A stretch of DNA of 60,285 bases from SLQH01 sp964612995 (GCA_964612995.1 CAZTGE010000005.1:1-60285); one strand, 5' to 3'. Shown: positions 26,340 through 34,973, numbered from the stretch's first letter. The notes: generated by a model not told the origin, from the sequence alone. Translations and numbers: made by a program.

Positions 26340-27302
26340 ATGAGCAATGCCGTCCGTCTGTCCATCATCGCCGCCGTTGTGATCGCCGTCGGCACGGCCC
26401 TGGTGCTGATCCAGCCGCCCGGCGCCACTGGCGACACGCTCCGCGCCGCCTTCGACGCGGAATTCCACAGCCGGCCCGACGGCTACAAGGGCCTGTGCGA
26501 GCACTACGACTTCCGTTTTCCGACGCCGCCGAGGCAGATGGACTCGGGGCTGATGTACCAGGCCTGCGCCGGGGGCCAGGTCGATGTGATCAACGCTTTC
26601 ACCAGCGACGGGCGCATTGCGGCCTTCGACCTGCAGGTGCTCGAAGACGATCAGCGCTTCTTTCCGCCCTACTACGCCGCGCCATTGGTCAACGCCGCGA
26701 TCCTGGAGGCTCACCCGGAGCTGGAGGCACCGCTGCGCAAGCTCGGCGGTGCGATCGACACAGCGCAGATGCAGACGCTCAACTATCAGGTCGACGAGCA
26801 GGGCCGCAAGGCCCGCGTGGTGGCCCGTGACTTCCTGGTCGAGCAGGGCCTGCTCGCGGCCGATGCGCAGCCGCGCGCGGCCGACGACGCCGCGACCATC
26901 GTCGTCGCCGGCAAGCAATTCACCGAGCAGGAGATCCTCGGCGAGATGATGGCCCTGATGATCGAGTGCACCACCGACCTGGCGGTGGATCGCCGCCTGA
27001 ACCTTGGCGGAACCATGATCTGCTTCAACGCCACCCGTTCCGGCGATATCGATGTCTATGCCGAGTACACCGGTACCGGGCTGGTCAGTATTCTCGAGCG
27101 TGAGGTGATGAGCGATCCCGAAGCGGTCTACGATCTGGTTTCGCGCGAGTTCCGCGAACGATACGGCCTGGCCTGGTTCGACCCATTCGGATTCAACAAC
27201 AGCTACACCCTGACGATGCGCAAGGAGCATGCCGAAAAGCTGGGTATTGCGACCATTAGCGATCTCGCTGCGCATTGTCGCGAGCAGAACGCTGCCGAAT
27301 GA
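26340..27302 (+). CDS. Betaine/choline-type ABC substrate-binding protein with permuted domain order
   Basis: 320 residues with an N-terminal membrane anchor or signal (residues 5-24). Residues 41-172 (EFHSRPDGYKGL, MDSGLMYQACAGGQVDVINA, LEDDQRFFPPYYAAPLV, LNYQVDE, FLVEQGLL) correspond to the second part of OpuCC/OsmF-type proteins. Residues 187-310 (IVVAGKQFTEQEILGEMM, RRLNLGGTMICFNATRSGDI, EYTGTGLVSIL, DPFGFNNSYTLTMR, IATISDLA) correspond to the normal first part. The order is therefore swapped, joined by a short linker (173-186). It ends the first operon, 14 bp after the permease, with AAGGAG upstream. Expected to bind glycine betaine or a related amine outside the inner membrane. Confidence 0.85.
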   Translation: MSNAVRLSIIAAVVIAVGTALVLIQPPGATGDTLRAAFDAEFHSRPDGYKGLCEHYDFRFPTPPRQMDSGLMYQACAGGQVDVINAFTSDGRIAAFDLQVLEDDQRFFPPYYAAPLVNAAILEAHPELEAPLRKLGGAIDTAQMQTLNYQVDEQGRKARVVARDFLVEQGLLAADAQPRAADDAATIVVAGKQFTEQEILGEMMALMIECTTDLAVDRRLNLGGTMICFNATRSGDIDVYAEYTGTGLVSILEREVMSDPEAVYDLVSREFRERYGLAWFDPFGFNNSYTLTMRKEHAEKLGIATISDLAAHCREQNAAE

Positions 27303-27415
27303 GCCGGTTTTCGTCGAGACCGTCGTTCATGCGGTCCAACGTAGCCTATACGGAGAAAAGTGACGATTTCTTCGGTGTTTTCGTGGCTTCGTATGCGCGC
27401 TGGCGGTCACATGGC

Positions 27416-27444
27416 TTGACTGCCGGTGGCTCGCCCGCTATGAA
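27416..27444 (+). promoter_or_regulatory. Probable sigma-70 promoter of the second methyltransferase operon
   Basis: TTGACT (27416-27421), 17 bases, then TATGAA (27439-27444) fit sigma-70 -35 and -10 boxes. They lie about 110 bp upstream of the activation-domain gene, after the end of the transporter operon. The leader of about 100 nt can form GC stems, but I could not match it to a cobalamin or SAM riboswitch. Confidence 0.5.
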
Positions 27445-27552
27445 TGGCGCCCCGCTGACCAGGGGAGTGAGCCCTGTGCGGTGTCCGGCCCACACGCGCC
27501 GAACCGCTGCCCTCCCTCCGGTGGACCTGTTGTCGCCCATGGAGAAGAGCCC

Positions 27553-28263
27553 TTGAGCACCGACATGCACCGCTTCGCTCTCGCCCTGGCCCAGGAGTCC
27601 CTGGCAGCCAGCGCCGCGTGCCCGTCCGATGTCGGTCACGCCGCCCTCGATCGCTGGGCCGATGCAGTGAACGGTGCTGTCTCTCGCCGGGTGGTGCGGC
27701 TGCGCCATCAGGCACGGTGCGACCTCAAACGTCTGGCCCAGATCCGCGGCGCCTGCGTCGTCCATCCGGTCACGGAGTGCGACGAGGGCCTGTTCGTCGG
27801 CGGCCACGCCCTCGCCGGTCGCCGCGTGCGCGCCTCGCTCGGTCCCTGCCGCTTCGCGGTGGTGTTCGTGGTCACCCTCGGCGAACAGGTCGACAAGACC
27901 CTGGCCGCGGTCTCGCGCAACAAGCGCGCCTATGCCTGCGTGCTCGACGAGGGCGCCTCGCGCCTGGCCGAAGCCGCGATCGCCGACTGGTGCGAGCGGC
28001 TCTCTGACGAGCTGCCCGACGACCTCGCGCGCACCCATCGATTCAGCCCCGGCTACTGCGACTGGCCGCTGTCAGAACAGCAGAAGGTCTTCGACCTGCT
28101 CGGCGACGCCCACTGCGGCGTCCGGCTCGACGAGAGCCTGCTGATGTGGCCGCGCAAGAGCGTGTCGGGCATCCTCGGCATCGGCGATACCGCGACCGTC
28201 GCCGCCGGTGCCAACCCCTGTGATTCCTGCGGACGCTTCACCTGCGACCACCGTCGCGCCTGA
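27553..28263 (+). CDS. Stand-alone MetH-type activation-domain protein
   Basis: 236 residues resembling the C-terminal reactivation domain of cobalamin-dependent methionine synthase. RFSPGYCDWPLSEQQKVFDL corresponds to the AdoMet-binding RxxxGY region; LLMWPRKSVSGILGIGD matches the conserved end of that domain. CDSCGRFTCDH at the C-terminus adds a Cys cluster. In MetH this domain helps convert inactive cob(II)alamin back to methylcobalamin using AdoMet and a reductant. Here it heads an operon with a corrinoid protein and is probably its reactivase. I place the start at TTG 27553, 8 bp after a GGAG; an ATG at 27565 is the alternative. Confidence 0.85.
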   Translation: MSTDMHRFALALAQESLAASAACPSDVGHAALDRWADAVNGAVSRRVVRLRHQARCDLKRLAQIRGACVVHPVTECDEGLFVGGHALAGRRVRASLGPCRFAVVFVVTLGEQVDKTLAAVSRNKRAYACVLDEGASRLAEAAIADWCERLSDELPDDLARTHRFSPGYCDWPLSEQQKVFDLLGDAHCGVRLDESLLMWPRKSVSGILGIGDTATVAAGANPCDSCGRFTCDHRRA

Positions 28264-28307
28264 ACCCGCTCATCCCCGGCGCGAGATCCGCGCCATGAGG
28301 CCAATCA

Positions 28308-29117
28308 ATGCTCATCATCGGAGAACGTGTCAACGCCACCCGCAAGGTCCCGCGCAACGCGATCACCCAGCGTGACGCGGCGACCATCGCCGACGAGATC
28401 CGCAAGCAGGAGAAAGCCGGCGCCGATTACATCGACCTCAACGCCGGCACCGGCCAGGGCGACAGCAACCAGGAGGGCGAGGACCTCAGCTGGCTGGTCG
28501 ACGTGGCTTTGGAGACGACCGAGAAGCCCTTCTGCCTCGACGCCTCGGATCCGGCGGTGATCGCCGCCGCCGCCGCCCATCTCGGCGACCGTCGGCCCTG
28601 GATGCTCAACTCGGTCAAGTGCGAGCCGGAGGTGCTCGAGCCCGGGCTGGAGCTGGCCGCGGCGCACAAGGCGCCGGTGGTCGCGTTGGCGATGGACGAG
28701 ACGGGCATTCCCCGCGACGCAGAGAGCCGCCTGAGCGCCTGCCGCCGCATCTACGAAGCGGCCATGCGCCACGGCATCGCGCCTGGCGATCTGTTCTTCG
28801 ATCCGCTGGTGTTCCCGATCTCGGCCGACATCGCGCAGGGCATGGTCACCCTGTGCACGCTGCAGGGCATCAAGCGCGAGTTCCCCGAGGCCAAGACGAC
28901 CATGGGCGCCTCGAACTTCTCCTACGGCCTGCCCAAGCGCGCGGAGCTCAACCGCACCTTCCTCGCCGCGGCGATCACCCACGGCCTCGACTCTGCGATC
29001 TGCGATCCCACCCGCCCGAGCATCCGCCGTGCGCTGGTCCTCGGTGACCTGATCGCCGGCCAGGACCGCCACTGCCGTCGCTACAACCGGGCCGTCAAGC
29101 GCGGCCTGTTCGACTGA
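28308..29117 (+). CDS. Methyltetrahydrofolate:corrinoid methyltransferase (pterin-binding, MtgA/MtvA-like)
   Basis: 269 residues forming a pterin-binding TIM barrel. MLIIGERVNATRK is the classic N-terminus; AGADYIDLNAGTGQGD, FCLDASDPAVIAAA, MLNSVKCEP, VALAMDETGIP, FFDPLVFPIS and TTMGASNFSYGLPKR follow the MetH/MtvA folate domain. It should pass the methyl group between the corrinoid protein and tetrahydrofolate. It is preceded by GAGG and sits between the activation domain gene and the second MttB gene, matching the betaine-demethylation scheme known from acetogens and Desulfitobacterium-type MtgA/MtgB systems. Confidence 0.9.
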   Translation: MLIIGERVNATRKVPRNAITQRDAATIADEIRKQEKAGADYIDLNAGTGQGDSNQEGEDLSWLVDVALETTEKPFCLDASDPAVIAAAAAHLGDRRPWMLNSVKCEPEVLEPGLELAAAHKAPVVALAMDETGIPRDAESRLSACRRIYEAAMRHGIAPGDLFFDPLVFPISADIAQGMVTLCTLQGIKREFPEAKTTMGASNFSYGLPKRAELNRTFLAAAITHGLDSAICDPTRPSIRRALVLGDLIAGQDRHCRRYNRAVKRGLFD

Positions 29118-29130
29118 CCGAAGGACATCG

Positions 29131-30669
29131 ATGACTCAGGATGATCAGTACCGTCCGGGCACCCGGGTCGCACCCGTCACCCGCCTCGACGCACAGCGCC
29201 TCGACGCCATCCACGCTGCCTCCATGGCCATCCTCGACGATCCCGGGATCGTCTGCTTCAACGAACGCGCGGCCGACGCGTTCGCCGCCGCTGGCTGCCC
29301 CGTCACCCGCGATGAGACCGAGGGCGCGTGGCGGGTCCGTCTGCCACAGCACGTGGTGATGGACGCGGTCGAGTCGGCGCCCTCGCAGGTGGTGCTCGGC
29401 GCGCGCGATCCGGCCAGGCGCCTGCTGCTCGACGCGACCCAGCCGCGGGTCTACTTCGGCACCGGTTCGGAGACCAACCAGGTGCTCGAGGCAGAGATGG
29501 TCGACTTCGCCGCCACCGACGGCTCGGGACGCAGCTGTACCCGGCCGGTGTTCACCCCGCAGCAGGGCTCGGTCGCCCGGTTGTGCGACTCGGCCCGGTT
29601 GTGCAATGAGCTCGAGCACGTCGATTTCTTCATCCGCAACGTCAACATCCAGGATCCGGGGATCACCGAGGCCAACAAGGACGTCAACGTCTTCCTCGCC
29701 AGCCTGCTGTACATGACCAAGCACGTCCAGGCGGGGCTCTCCAGCATCGCTGCGCTCGACGACGTGCTGACGATGGCCGAGATCATCGCCGGCGGACCCG
29801 AGGCGCTGAAGGCCAACCCGCTGGTCTCCTTCATCGCCTGTCTGGTCAAGAGCCCGCTGCAGATGGTCGAGGACACCACCGACAAGGTCTTCGCGATCTG
29901 CGGCAAGGGCATGCCGCTGGTGGTCTCGTCCTCGCCGCAGGGCGGCTCCACCGCGCCGATCCAGGAAGAAGGCATGGTCGCCCAGATCAACGCCGAGATC
30001 CTCGCCGGCGTCACCCTCTCGCAGCTGATCAACCGCGGCACCCCGGTGCTCTACGGCGCGGTGCCGGTGCGCGCGCGCCTCGACACCCTCCACGACCTCT
30101 ACGGCGCGCCGGAATTCATCCACTACAACATCGACTGCATCCAGATGGCGCGGCGCTACGGCCTGCCCTGCTACTCGACCGCCGGCGTCGGTGATCACGC
30201 CGCCCCGGGCATGCAGGTGGCGGTGGAGAAGCTGTTCTCGCATCTGGCCATCGCCCAGGCCGGCGCGCAATACGTCCACTACGCCTTCGGCCTGCTCGAC
30301 CGTACCAACCTGTTCTGCCCGCTGCAGGCGGTGATCGACAACGCCAACGTCGGCATGGTCAAGCAGATCATCCGGGAGCCGGTCTTCGATACGGCGGCCG
30401 TCGACGGCGCGGTCGGCGAGGTGCGCAAGGTGATGAAATCCGGCAGCCGGCTCTACGCGCGTCAGATCCGTAAATACCGTCGACTCGGCCTGGTCTCACC
30501 GCCCTACCCGCTGGAGAGCGAGGGCGAGGACGACGCCGTGTTCGCCAAGGCCGCCGAGCGTCTCGCCGCCATCCGTGCCGGTGACGGCGAGCGGCTCGAC
30601 GCCCAGACCGAGGCCACCATTCGCGATCGGGTGCCGGGCCTTCTGCCGGCCGACCACTTCCAACCCTGA
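29131..30669 (+). CDS. MttB-family methyltransferase 2, non-pyrrolysine
   Basis: 512 residues. Seen are VYFGTGSETNQVLEAE, FIRNVNIQDPGITEANKDVN, the QAGLSSIAALDDVLTMAEII helix, FIACLVKSPLQMVEDTTDK, LVVSSSPQGGSTAPIQEEGM, and CYSTAGVGDHAAPGMQVAVE. All fit the amine:corrinoid methyltransferase superfamily. No in-frame TAG is present, so pyrrolysine is not used. AAGGA precedes the ATG at 29131. It shares only general similarity with the MttB at 23134, so the two probably act on different methylated amines. Next to its pterin partner and corrinoid protein it forms a complete methyl-transfer set. Confidence 0.9.
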   Translation: MTQDDQYRPGTRVAPVTRLDAQRLDAIHAASMAILDDPGIVCFNERAADAFAAAGCPVTRDETEGAWRVRLPQHVVMDAVESAPSQVVLGARDPARRLLLDATQPRVYFGTGSETNQVLEAEMVDFAATDGSGRSCTRPVFTPQQGSVARLCDSARLCNELEHVDFFIRNVNIQDPGITEANKDVNVFLASLLYMTKHVQAGLSSIAALDDVLTMAEIIAGGPEALKANPLVSFIACLVKSPLQMVEDTTDKVFAICGKGMPLVVSSSPQGGSTAPIQEEGMVAQINAEILAGVTLSQLINRGTPVLYGAVPVRARLDTLHDLYGAPEFIHYNIDCIQMARRYGLPCYSTAGVGDHAAPGMQVAVEKLFSHLAIAQAGAQYVHYAFGLLDRTNLFCPLQAVIDNANVGMVKQIIREPVFDTAAVDGAVGEVRKVMKSGSRLYARQIRKYRRLGLVSPPYPLESEGEDDAVFAKAAERLAAIRAGDGERLDAQTEATIRDRVPGLLPADHFQP

Positions 30670-30682
30670 GGGATCGAGGACC

Positions 30683-31366
30683 ATGGACACAGCCACACTG
30701 CTGGAACAGATCAAACAACACACCATTCTCGGCCATATCGACGCCGACGACGAGGGCATCGACGGCGACCTCGAAGGTCAGCCCGGGGTGGTCGAGCTGG
30801 TGGATCAGGCCCTGGCGGCCAAGGTGCCTGGCCAGGGGATCATCAACGCCCTGTCCGCCGGGATGGAAGAGGTCGGGCGGCGCTTCGAGGCCGGCGACTA
30901 CCTCATTCCCGACATGATCGCCAGCGCCGAATGCGTCGGCTCGGCGATGGACACGCTCGAGCCGGTGCTCGGTGAAGAGGCGGTCGCGGGCAAGGGGCGG
31001 ATCGTGCTCGCCACCGTGCGCGACGACCTGCACGATATCGGCAAGAACATCGTCGCAGTGATGCTCAAGGGCGCTGGCTTCCACGTCATCGACCTCGGCA
31101 TCAACGTCGGCGAGGACGACATCGTCAACGCGGCCAGGGAACACAACGCGCGGTACATCGGCCTCTCCGCGCTGTTGACCTCGACGATGGTCAACATGGA
31201 GGCCGTGATCACCCGGCTCAACGAGGCCGGCCTGCACGAGCGGGTCAAGGTGATCGTCGGCGGCGCGCCGGTGACCGCCGAGTTCGCCGACAAGATTGGT
31301 GCCGACGCCTACGCCCATGATGCCTTTGACGCCATCGAGAAGCTCGGCGCGCTCAATCCCGCATGA
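30683..31366 (+). CDS. Corrinoid (B12-binding) protein of the methyltransferase system
   Basis: 227 residues. A helical cap domain (residues 1-95, with VVELVDQALAAKVPGQGIIN and EVGRRFEAGDYLIPDMI) is followed by the Rossmann B12 domain. The cobalt ligand motif is Asp115-Leu-His117-Asp-Ile-Gly120, with the later ALLTSTMVNMEAVI and VKVIVGGAPVTAEFADKIGA loops that clasp the nucleotide tail. It carries the methyl group between MttB and the folate enzyme. The ATG at 30683 has GAGGA upstream; the stop overlaps the next start by ATGA. Confidence 0.95.
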   Translation: MDTATLLEQIKQHTILGHIDADDEGIDGDLEGQPGVVELVDQALAAKVPGQGIINALSAGMEEVGRRFEAGDYLIPDMIASAECVGSAMDTLEPVLGEEAVAGKGRIVLATVRDDLHDIGKNIVAVMLKGAGFHVIDLGINVGEDDIVNAAREHNARYIGLSALLTSTMVNMEAVITRLNEAGLHERVKVIVGGAPVTAEFADKIGADAYAHDAFDAIEKLGALNPA

Positions 31367-32529
31367 AGTCCGCCTACGATCAAGCCGCGACCAGCGGGCG
31401 CTACGAAGGCCGTGGCGCCCTGCTGGGCAAGTACGACCATGTCCGCATCCACTGGGAGGAGGGCTTCTTTCGCCAGGAGCTCGATCACCAGTTGCGTCCG
31501 GTCGCCGATGAGCAGGGGGCACCCTTGCGCGTGCTCGACCTCGGCTGCGGCGGCGGTGACGGGCTGGCCTTCCTCCGCGAGACCCTCGACGAGGATCTGC
31601 ACCGGCCGCTGGGCAGCTACACCGGCGTCGACATCGTCGATTCGCTGCTCGATCAGGCCCGGGAGCGCTTCGCCGAGAGCGAGACCGTGCGCTTCCGCCG
31701 CGGTGACCTGAGCCAGGGTCTGCCGGTCGAGCCGGGTGAGCCGGCCTACGATCTCTACTTCGCCAGCTTCGGCACGCTGTCGCACCTCGACACCCCGACC
31801 ACCGTGCGCCTGTTCGCCGACATCGCCGCTCACGGTCAGCCCGGTGCGCTGGTCGTCTGCGACTGGCTCGGCCGTTTCAGCTACGAATGGCGCGACCTGT
31901 GGACCGGCACGAGCGACCGCGACGTGTGGATGGACTACCGCATCAGTTACATCTACTCGCCCGAGGAGCGGGCCAGGCGGCAGATCGATAGTTTCCCGCT
32001 GCGTCTGGTCGCGCCGCCCGAGGTCGACACGCTGGTCGCCGCCGCGGCCGAACGCAGCGGCCGGTCGATCGAGGTGGTCACCGTCAAGGACCGTTCGCTG
32101 CTCTGCGGCCGGCATATCGACACCGGCGAGTACAACGGCAATCCCATGCCGCTGCGCGAGCAGCTCAACCGGCTGCATCACGAGGGGGTCGATGCCGACC
32201 TCGAGGCGCTGCGCGTCCGGTTTCCGGCCATGGACCCCGCCGCGCCGCAGGACACCTTCTTCCTCGGTCTCGCCACGGCCTGGAACGATCTGGTCGACTG
32301 CGCCGCGGCGCTGATCGCCGGAGACACACCCGCACCCGGCGGCGAGAACAGCGCCACCGCCGCCGGCCGCGAGGCCCTGCTCGCCGCGGTCCGCACGGCC
32401 ACCACCGGCGCCCCGCCGCGTCCGGCGATCGAAGCGGCCCTCGCTTTCGCCCTGCGCGATCTCGAGCTCGCACTGCAGCACGGCGGCGGCCACGGCCACG
32501 GCCTCGTCGCGGTCCTGCGCCTGGGGTGA
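31363..32529 (+). CDS. SAM-dependent class I methyltransferase
   Basis: 388 residues. The AdoMet-binding GxGxG is in VLDLGCGGGDGLAFL, followed by GVDIVDSLLDQARERF, the acidic VRFRRGDLSQ strand and the ALVVCDWLGRFSYEWRDLW segment. The C-terminal third is Ala-rich and helical with a His-rich end (HGGGHGHG) that could bind metal. It is translationally coupled to the corrinoid protein. Its acceptor is unknown: an amine methyltransferase or a partner in corrinoid methylation are possible, both only inferred from context. Confidence 0.8.
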   Translation: MKSAYDQAATSGRYEGRGALLGKYDHVRIHWEEGFFRQELDHQLRPVADEQGAPLRVLDLGCGGGDGLAFLRETLDEDLHRPLGSYTGVDIVDSLLDQARERFAESETVRFRRGDLSQGLPVEPGEPAYDLYFASFGTLSHLDTPTTVRLFADIAAHGQPGALVVCDWLGRFSYEWRDLWTGTSDRDVWMDYRISYIYSPEERARRQIDSFPLRLVAPPEVDTLVAAAAERSGRSIEVVTVKDRSLLCGRHIDTGEYNGNPMPLREQLNRLHHEGVDADLEALRVRFPAMDPAAPQDTFFLGLATAWNDLVDCAAALIAGDTPAPGGENSATAAGREALLAAVRTATTGAPPRPAIEAALAFALRDLELALQHGGGHGHGLVAVLRLG

Positions 32530-32760
32530 GGGTTTCTTTGCAGAGGGGGCGCTGCCCCTCGCGCTCTCCACGTGCCTCTGTCGTCGCTCGCCAGCTATAC
32601 TGGCGTTTTCGGCGGCCCTGTGGGCCACTATCGCGTTCCTCTGCCGGGCCGGTCGTCCGGCTGGGTCTGGCCGGGCTCCGGTCGCAGCGGACGGGCGCTT
32701 TTGGCTTCTTGAGGGACCCGTCACGTTTTTGACCCGGGATCCGCGGCTGTACAGGCGCGG
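32530..32760. repeat. Gene-free stretch with hairpin repeats after the methyltransferase operon
   Basis: No gene is seen. GAGGGG/CCCCTC (32543-32560) makes a hairpin right after the operon, without a T run. At 32588-32660 stems CGCCAG/CTGGCG and GGCC/GGCC and the GCGTTCCTCTGCCGG tail match, in the same order, the block at 2461-2540. Part of the first stretch (GGGGGCGCTGCC) recurs near 47460. Bases 32761-32894 lead into pckG and show nothing definite. Confidence 0.5.
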
Positions 32761-32894
32761 GGCGGGGCGGCAATTCGGGCTTCACAACCGCGATTCCCCT
32801 ACACCCTATGCGCGGCTTACAAGGCGAGGTCGTCAGTGGGACGCCACCCGTCGGGTAGCCAACCATCTCCACCTCTCTTTCTGAAAGGGACCGA

Positions 32895-34685
32895 ATGACA
32901 GCTCCGACGAAGCACGCCAAGTTGCTCGCCTGGGTCGACGAAGTCGCCGCCATGTGCAAACCCGACACCATCGAATGGTGCGACGGCAGCACCGAGGAAT
33001 ACGACCGCCTCTGCGCGCTCATGGTCGACGCCGGTTGCGCGACCAAGCTCAACGAGGACAAGCGTCCGAACAGCTACCTGTTCCGCTCCGATCCCTCCGA
33101 CGTGGCCCGCGTCGAAGGCCGCACCTACATCGCCTCCAAGAAGGAGGAGGATGCCGGCCCGACCAACAAGTGGATCGATCCTGAAGAGCTCAAGCCGGTC
33201 ATGAAGGAACTGTACGACGGCTGCATGAAGGGCCGTACCCTGTACGTGATCCCCTTCAGCATGGGCCCCATCGGCTCCGACAAGTCCAAGATCGGCATCG
33301 AGATCACCGACAGCCCCTACGTCGTCGTGAACATGCACATCATGGCCCGCGTCGGCACCAAGGTGCTCGAGGTGCTCGGCGATGACGGCGAGTACATCCC
33401 CTGCCTGCACTCCGTTGGCGCGCCGCTGGAGGAAGGCCAGGAAGACGTGCCGTGGCCCTGCGCCCCGGTCGAGAAGAAGTACATCTCGCACTTCCCCGAA
33501 GAGAATCTCATCTGGTCCTTCGGCTCCGGCTACGGCGGCAACGCCCTGCTGGGCAAGAAGTGCCTCGCGCTGCGCATTGCCTCGGCCATGGCGCGCCGCG
33601 AAGGCTGGATGGCCGAGCACATGCTCATTCTGCGCCTCACCAGCCCCGAGGGCCGGCAGTACCACATCGCCGCCGCCTTCCCCTCGGCCTGCGGCAAGAC
33701 CAACCTGGCCATGCTCGAGCCGACCATCGAGGGCTGGAAGTGCGAGTGCGTCGGCGACGACATCGCCTGGATGAAGATCGGCGACGACGGCCGTCTCTAC
33801 GCCATCAACCCCGAGGCCGGCTTCTTCGGCGTCGCCCCGGGTACCAGCAAGCAGTCGAACCCGATGGCGCTGGCCAGCGTCGAGCGCGACGCCATCTTCA
33901 CCAACTGCGTCCTCACCGACGACGGTGACGTGTGGTGGGAGGACATGGGCGTCGAGTGCAAGCACGGCATCGACTGGAAGGGCAACGAGTGGACGCCCGA
34001 GAGCGGCGAGAAGGGCGCGCATCCGAACGCCCGCTTCACCGCCCGCGCCGACCACTGCCCGGTCATCTGCGAAGACTGGGAAGACCCGAAGGGCGTGCCG
34101 ATCGACGTCTTCGTCTTCGGCGGCCGCCGCACCAAGGTCATGCCGCTGGTGCACGAGGCCCGCGATTGGGACCACGGCGTGCTCATGGGCGCGACCGCCG
34201 GCTCCGAGGCCACCGCCGCCGCCCTCGACGTCGCGCAGACCATGCGCCGCGATCCGATGGCCATGAAGCCGTTCATCGGCTACCACGCCGGCGACTACTT
34301 CCAGCACTGGTTCGAGATGGGCGACAAGCTCGGCGACAAGGCCCCTGGCATCTTCTACGTGAACTGGTTCCGCAAGGACGCCAACGGCAAGTTCATCTGG
34401 CCGGGCTTCGGCGACAACAGCCGCATCCTCAAGTGGATGTGCGAGCGTGTGGATGGCAAGGTCGACGCGGTCGAGACGCCGATCGGTCTGATGCCGAAGA
34501 AGGAGGATCTGGACCTGACCGGGTTGGACCTGCCCGCCGAGAAGCTCGACGAGCTGCTCGCGGTCGACGCCAGCGCCTTCAAGGCCGAGATCCCCGAGAT
34601 CGAGGAGTACCTCGGTCAGTGCGAGCCCAAGCTGCCTGCGCGGATGAAGGCTCAGGTCGAGGAGTGGAAGAAGCGCCTCGGCTGA
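32895..34685 (+). CDS. pckG: Phosphoenolpyruvate carboxykinase (GTP)
   Basis: 596 residues, the usual size. Converts oxaloacetate to phosphoenolpyruvate with GTP, opening gluconeogenesis. The GTP-type enzyme is shown by the kinase P-loop F262PSACGKTN270 with its active-site Cys266, the YVIPFSMGPIGSDKSKIGIE segment, AMARREGWMAEHMLIL, and DDIAWMKIGDDGRLYAINPE. The nucleotide-site FVFGGRRTKVMPLV and GAT loops are also intact. AAAGGG lies just before the ATG. Codon use is strongly biased (almost all C/G third bases), as in highly expressed genes. It is monocistronic: repeats precede it and a strong terminator follows. Confidence 0.97.
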   Translation: MTAPTKHAKLLAWVDEVAAMCKPDTIEWCDGSTEEYDRLCALMVDAGCATKLNEDKRPNSYLFRSDPSDVARVEGRTYIASKKEEDAGPTNKWIDPEELKPVMKELYDGCMKGRTLYVIPFSMGPIGSDKSKIGIEITDSPYVVVNMHIMARVGTKVLEVLGDDGEYIPCLHSVGAPLEEGQEDVPWPCAPVEKKYISHFPEENLIWSFGSGYGGNALLGKKCLALRIASAMARREGWMAEHMLILRLTSPEGRQYHIAAAFPSACGKTNLAMLEPTIEGWKCECVGDDIAWMKIGDDGRLYAINPEAGFFGVAPGTSKQSNPMALASVERDAIFTNCVLTDDGDVWWEDMGVECKHGIDWKGNEWTPESGEKGAHPNARFTARADHCPVICEDWEDPKGVPIDVFVFGGRRTKVMPLVHEARDWDHGVLMGATAGSEATAAALDVAQTMRRDPMAMKPFIGYHAGDYFQHWFEMGDKLGDKAPGIFYVNWFRKDANGKFIWPGFGDNSRILKWMCERVDGKVDAVETPIGLMPKKEDLDLTGLDLPAEKLDELLAVDASAFKAEIPEIEEYLGQCEPKLPARMKAQVEEWKKRLG

Positions 34686-34740
34686 TCCCTGAGGGGGCTC
34701 TGCTCCCTCAGGCCTTCGGCGTTACGCACGCACCTGATCA

Positions 34741-34771
34741 CCCCCCGCGAGTTCGCTCGCGGGGGGTTTTT
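34741..34771 (+). terminator. Rho-independent terminator of pckG
   Basis: Perfect 11-bp arms CCCCCCGCGAG/CTCGCGGGGGG with a TTCG tetraloop followed by five T. It starts 55 bp after the pckG stop. A second hairpin (CCTGAGGG/CCCTCAGG, about 34689-34713) lies directly behind the stop codon and lacks a T run. Confidence 0.9.
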
Positions 34772-34915
34772 CCATCTCCGGCGGCCACAGGTTGGGCCGA
34801 CTACTGGTTGCCCTCTATCGCTGCGGCTTCGATCCGGTGCCGGCCGATCGAGCGCGGCGTCCAGGTGGCATCATGCGCGGGGCTGGCGGCCCGGTCATCG
34901 GCGAGGGTGAGGTGT

Positions 34916-34973
34916 ATTCCATTCCCCTGGAAAAGTGCGCATGGCCATGCGCACTTTTCCAGGGGAATGGAAT
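34916..34973. repeat. Perfect 58-bp palindrome
   Basis: Two 29-bp arms meet without a spacer at ATGG|CCAT: the left arm starts ATTCCATTCCCCTGGAAAAG and the right arm is its exact complement. No T run follows, so it is not a plain terminator. It lies in the gene-free region between pckG and the ECF sigma gene. Confidence 0.9.

Noticed and set aside
27445..27552. Cobalamin or SAM riboswitch before the methyltransferase operon
   Set aside because: The leader is GC-rich and can form stems, but I could not find the B12-box or a SAM/SAH core pattern.
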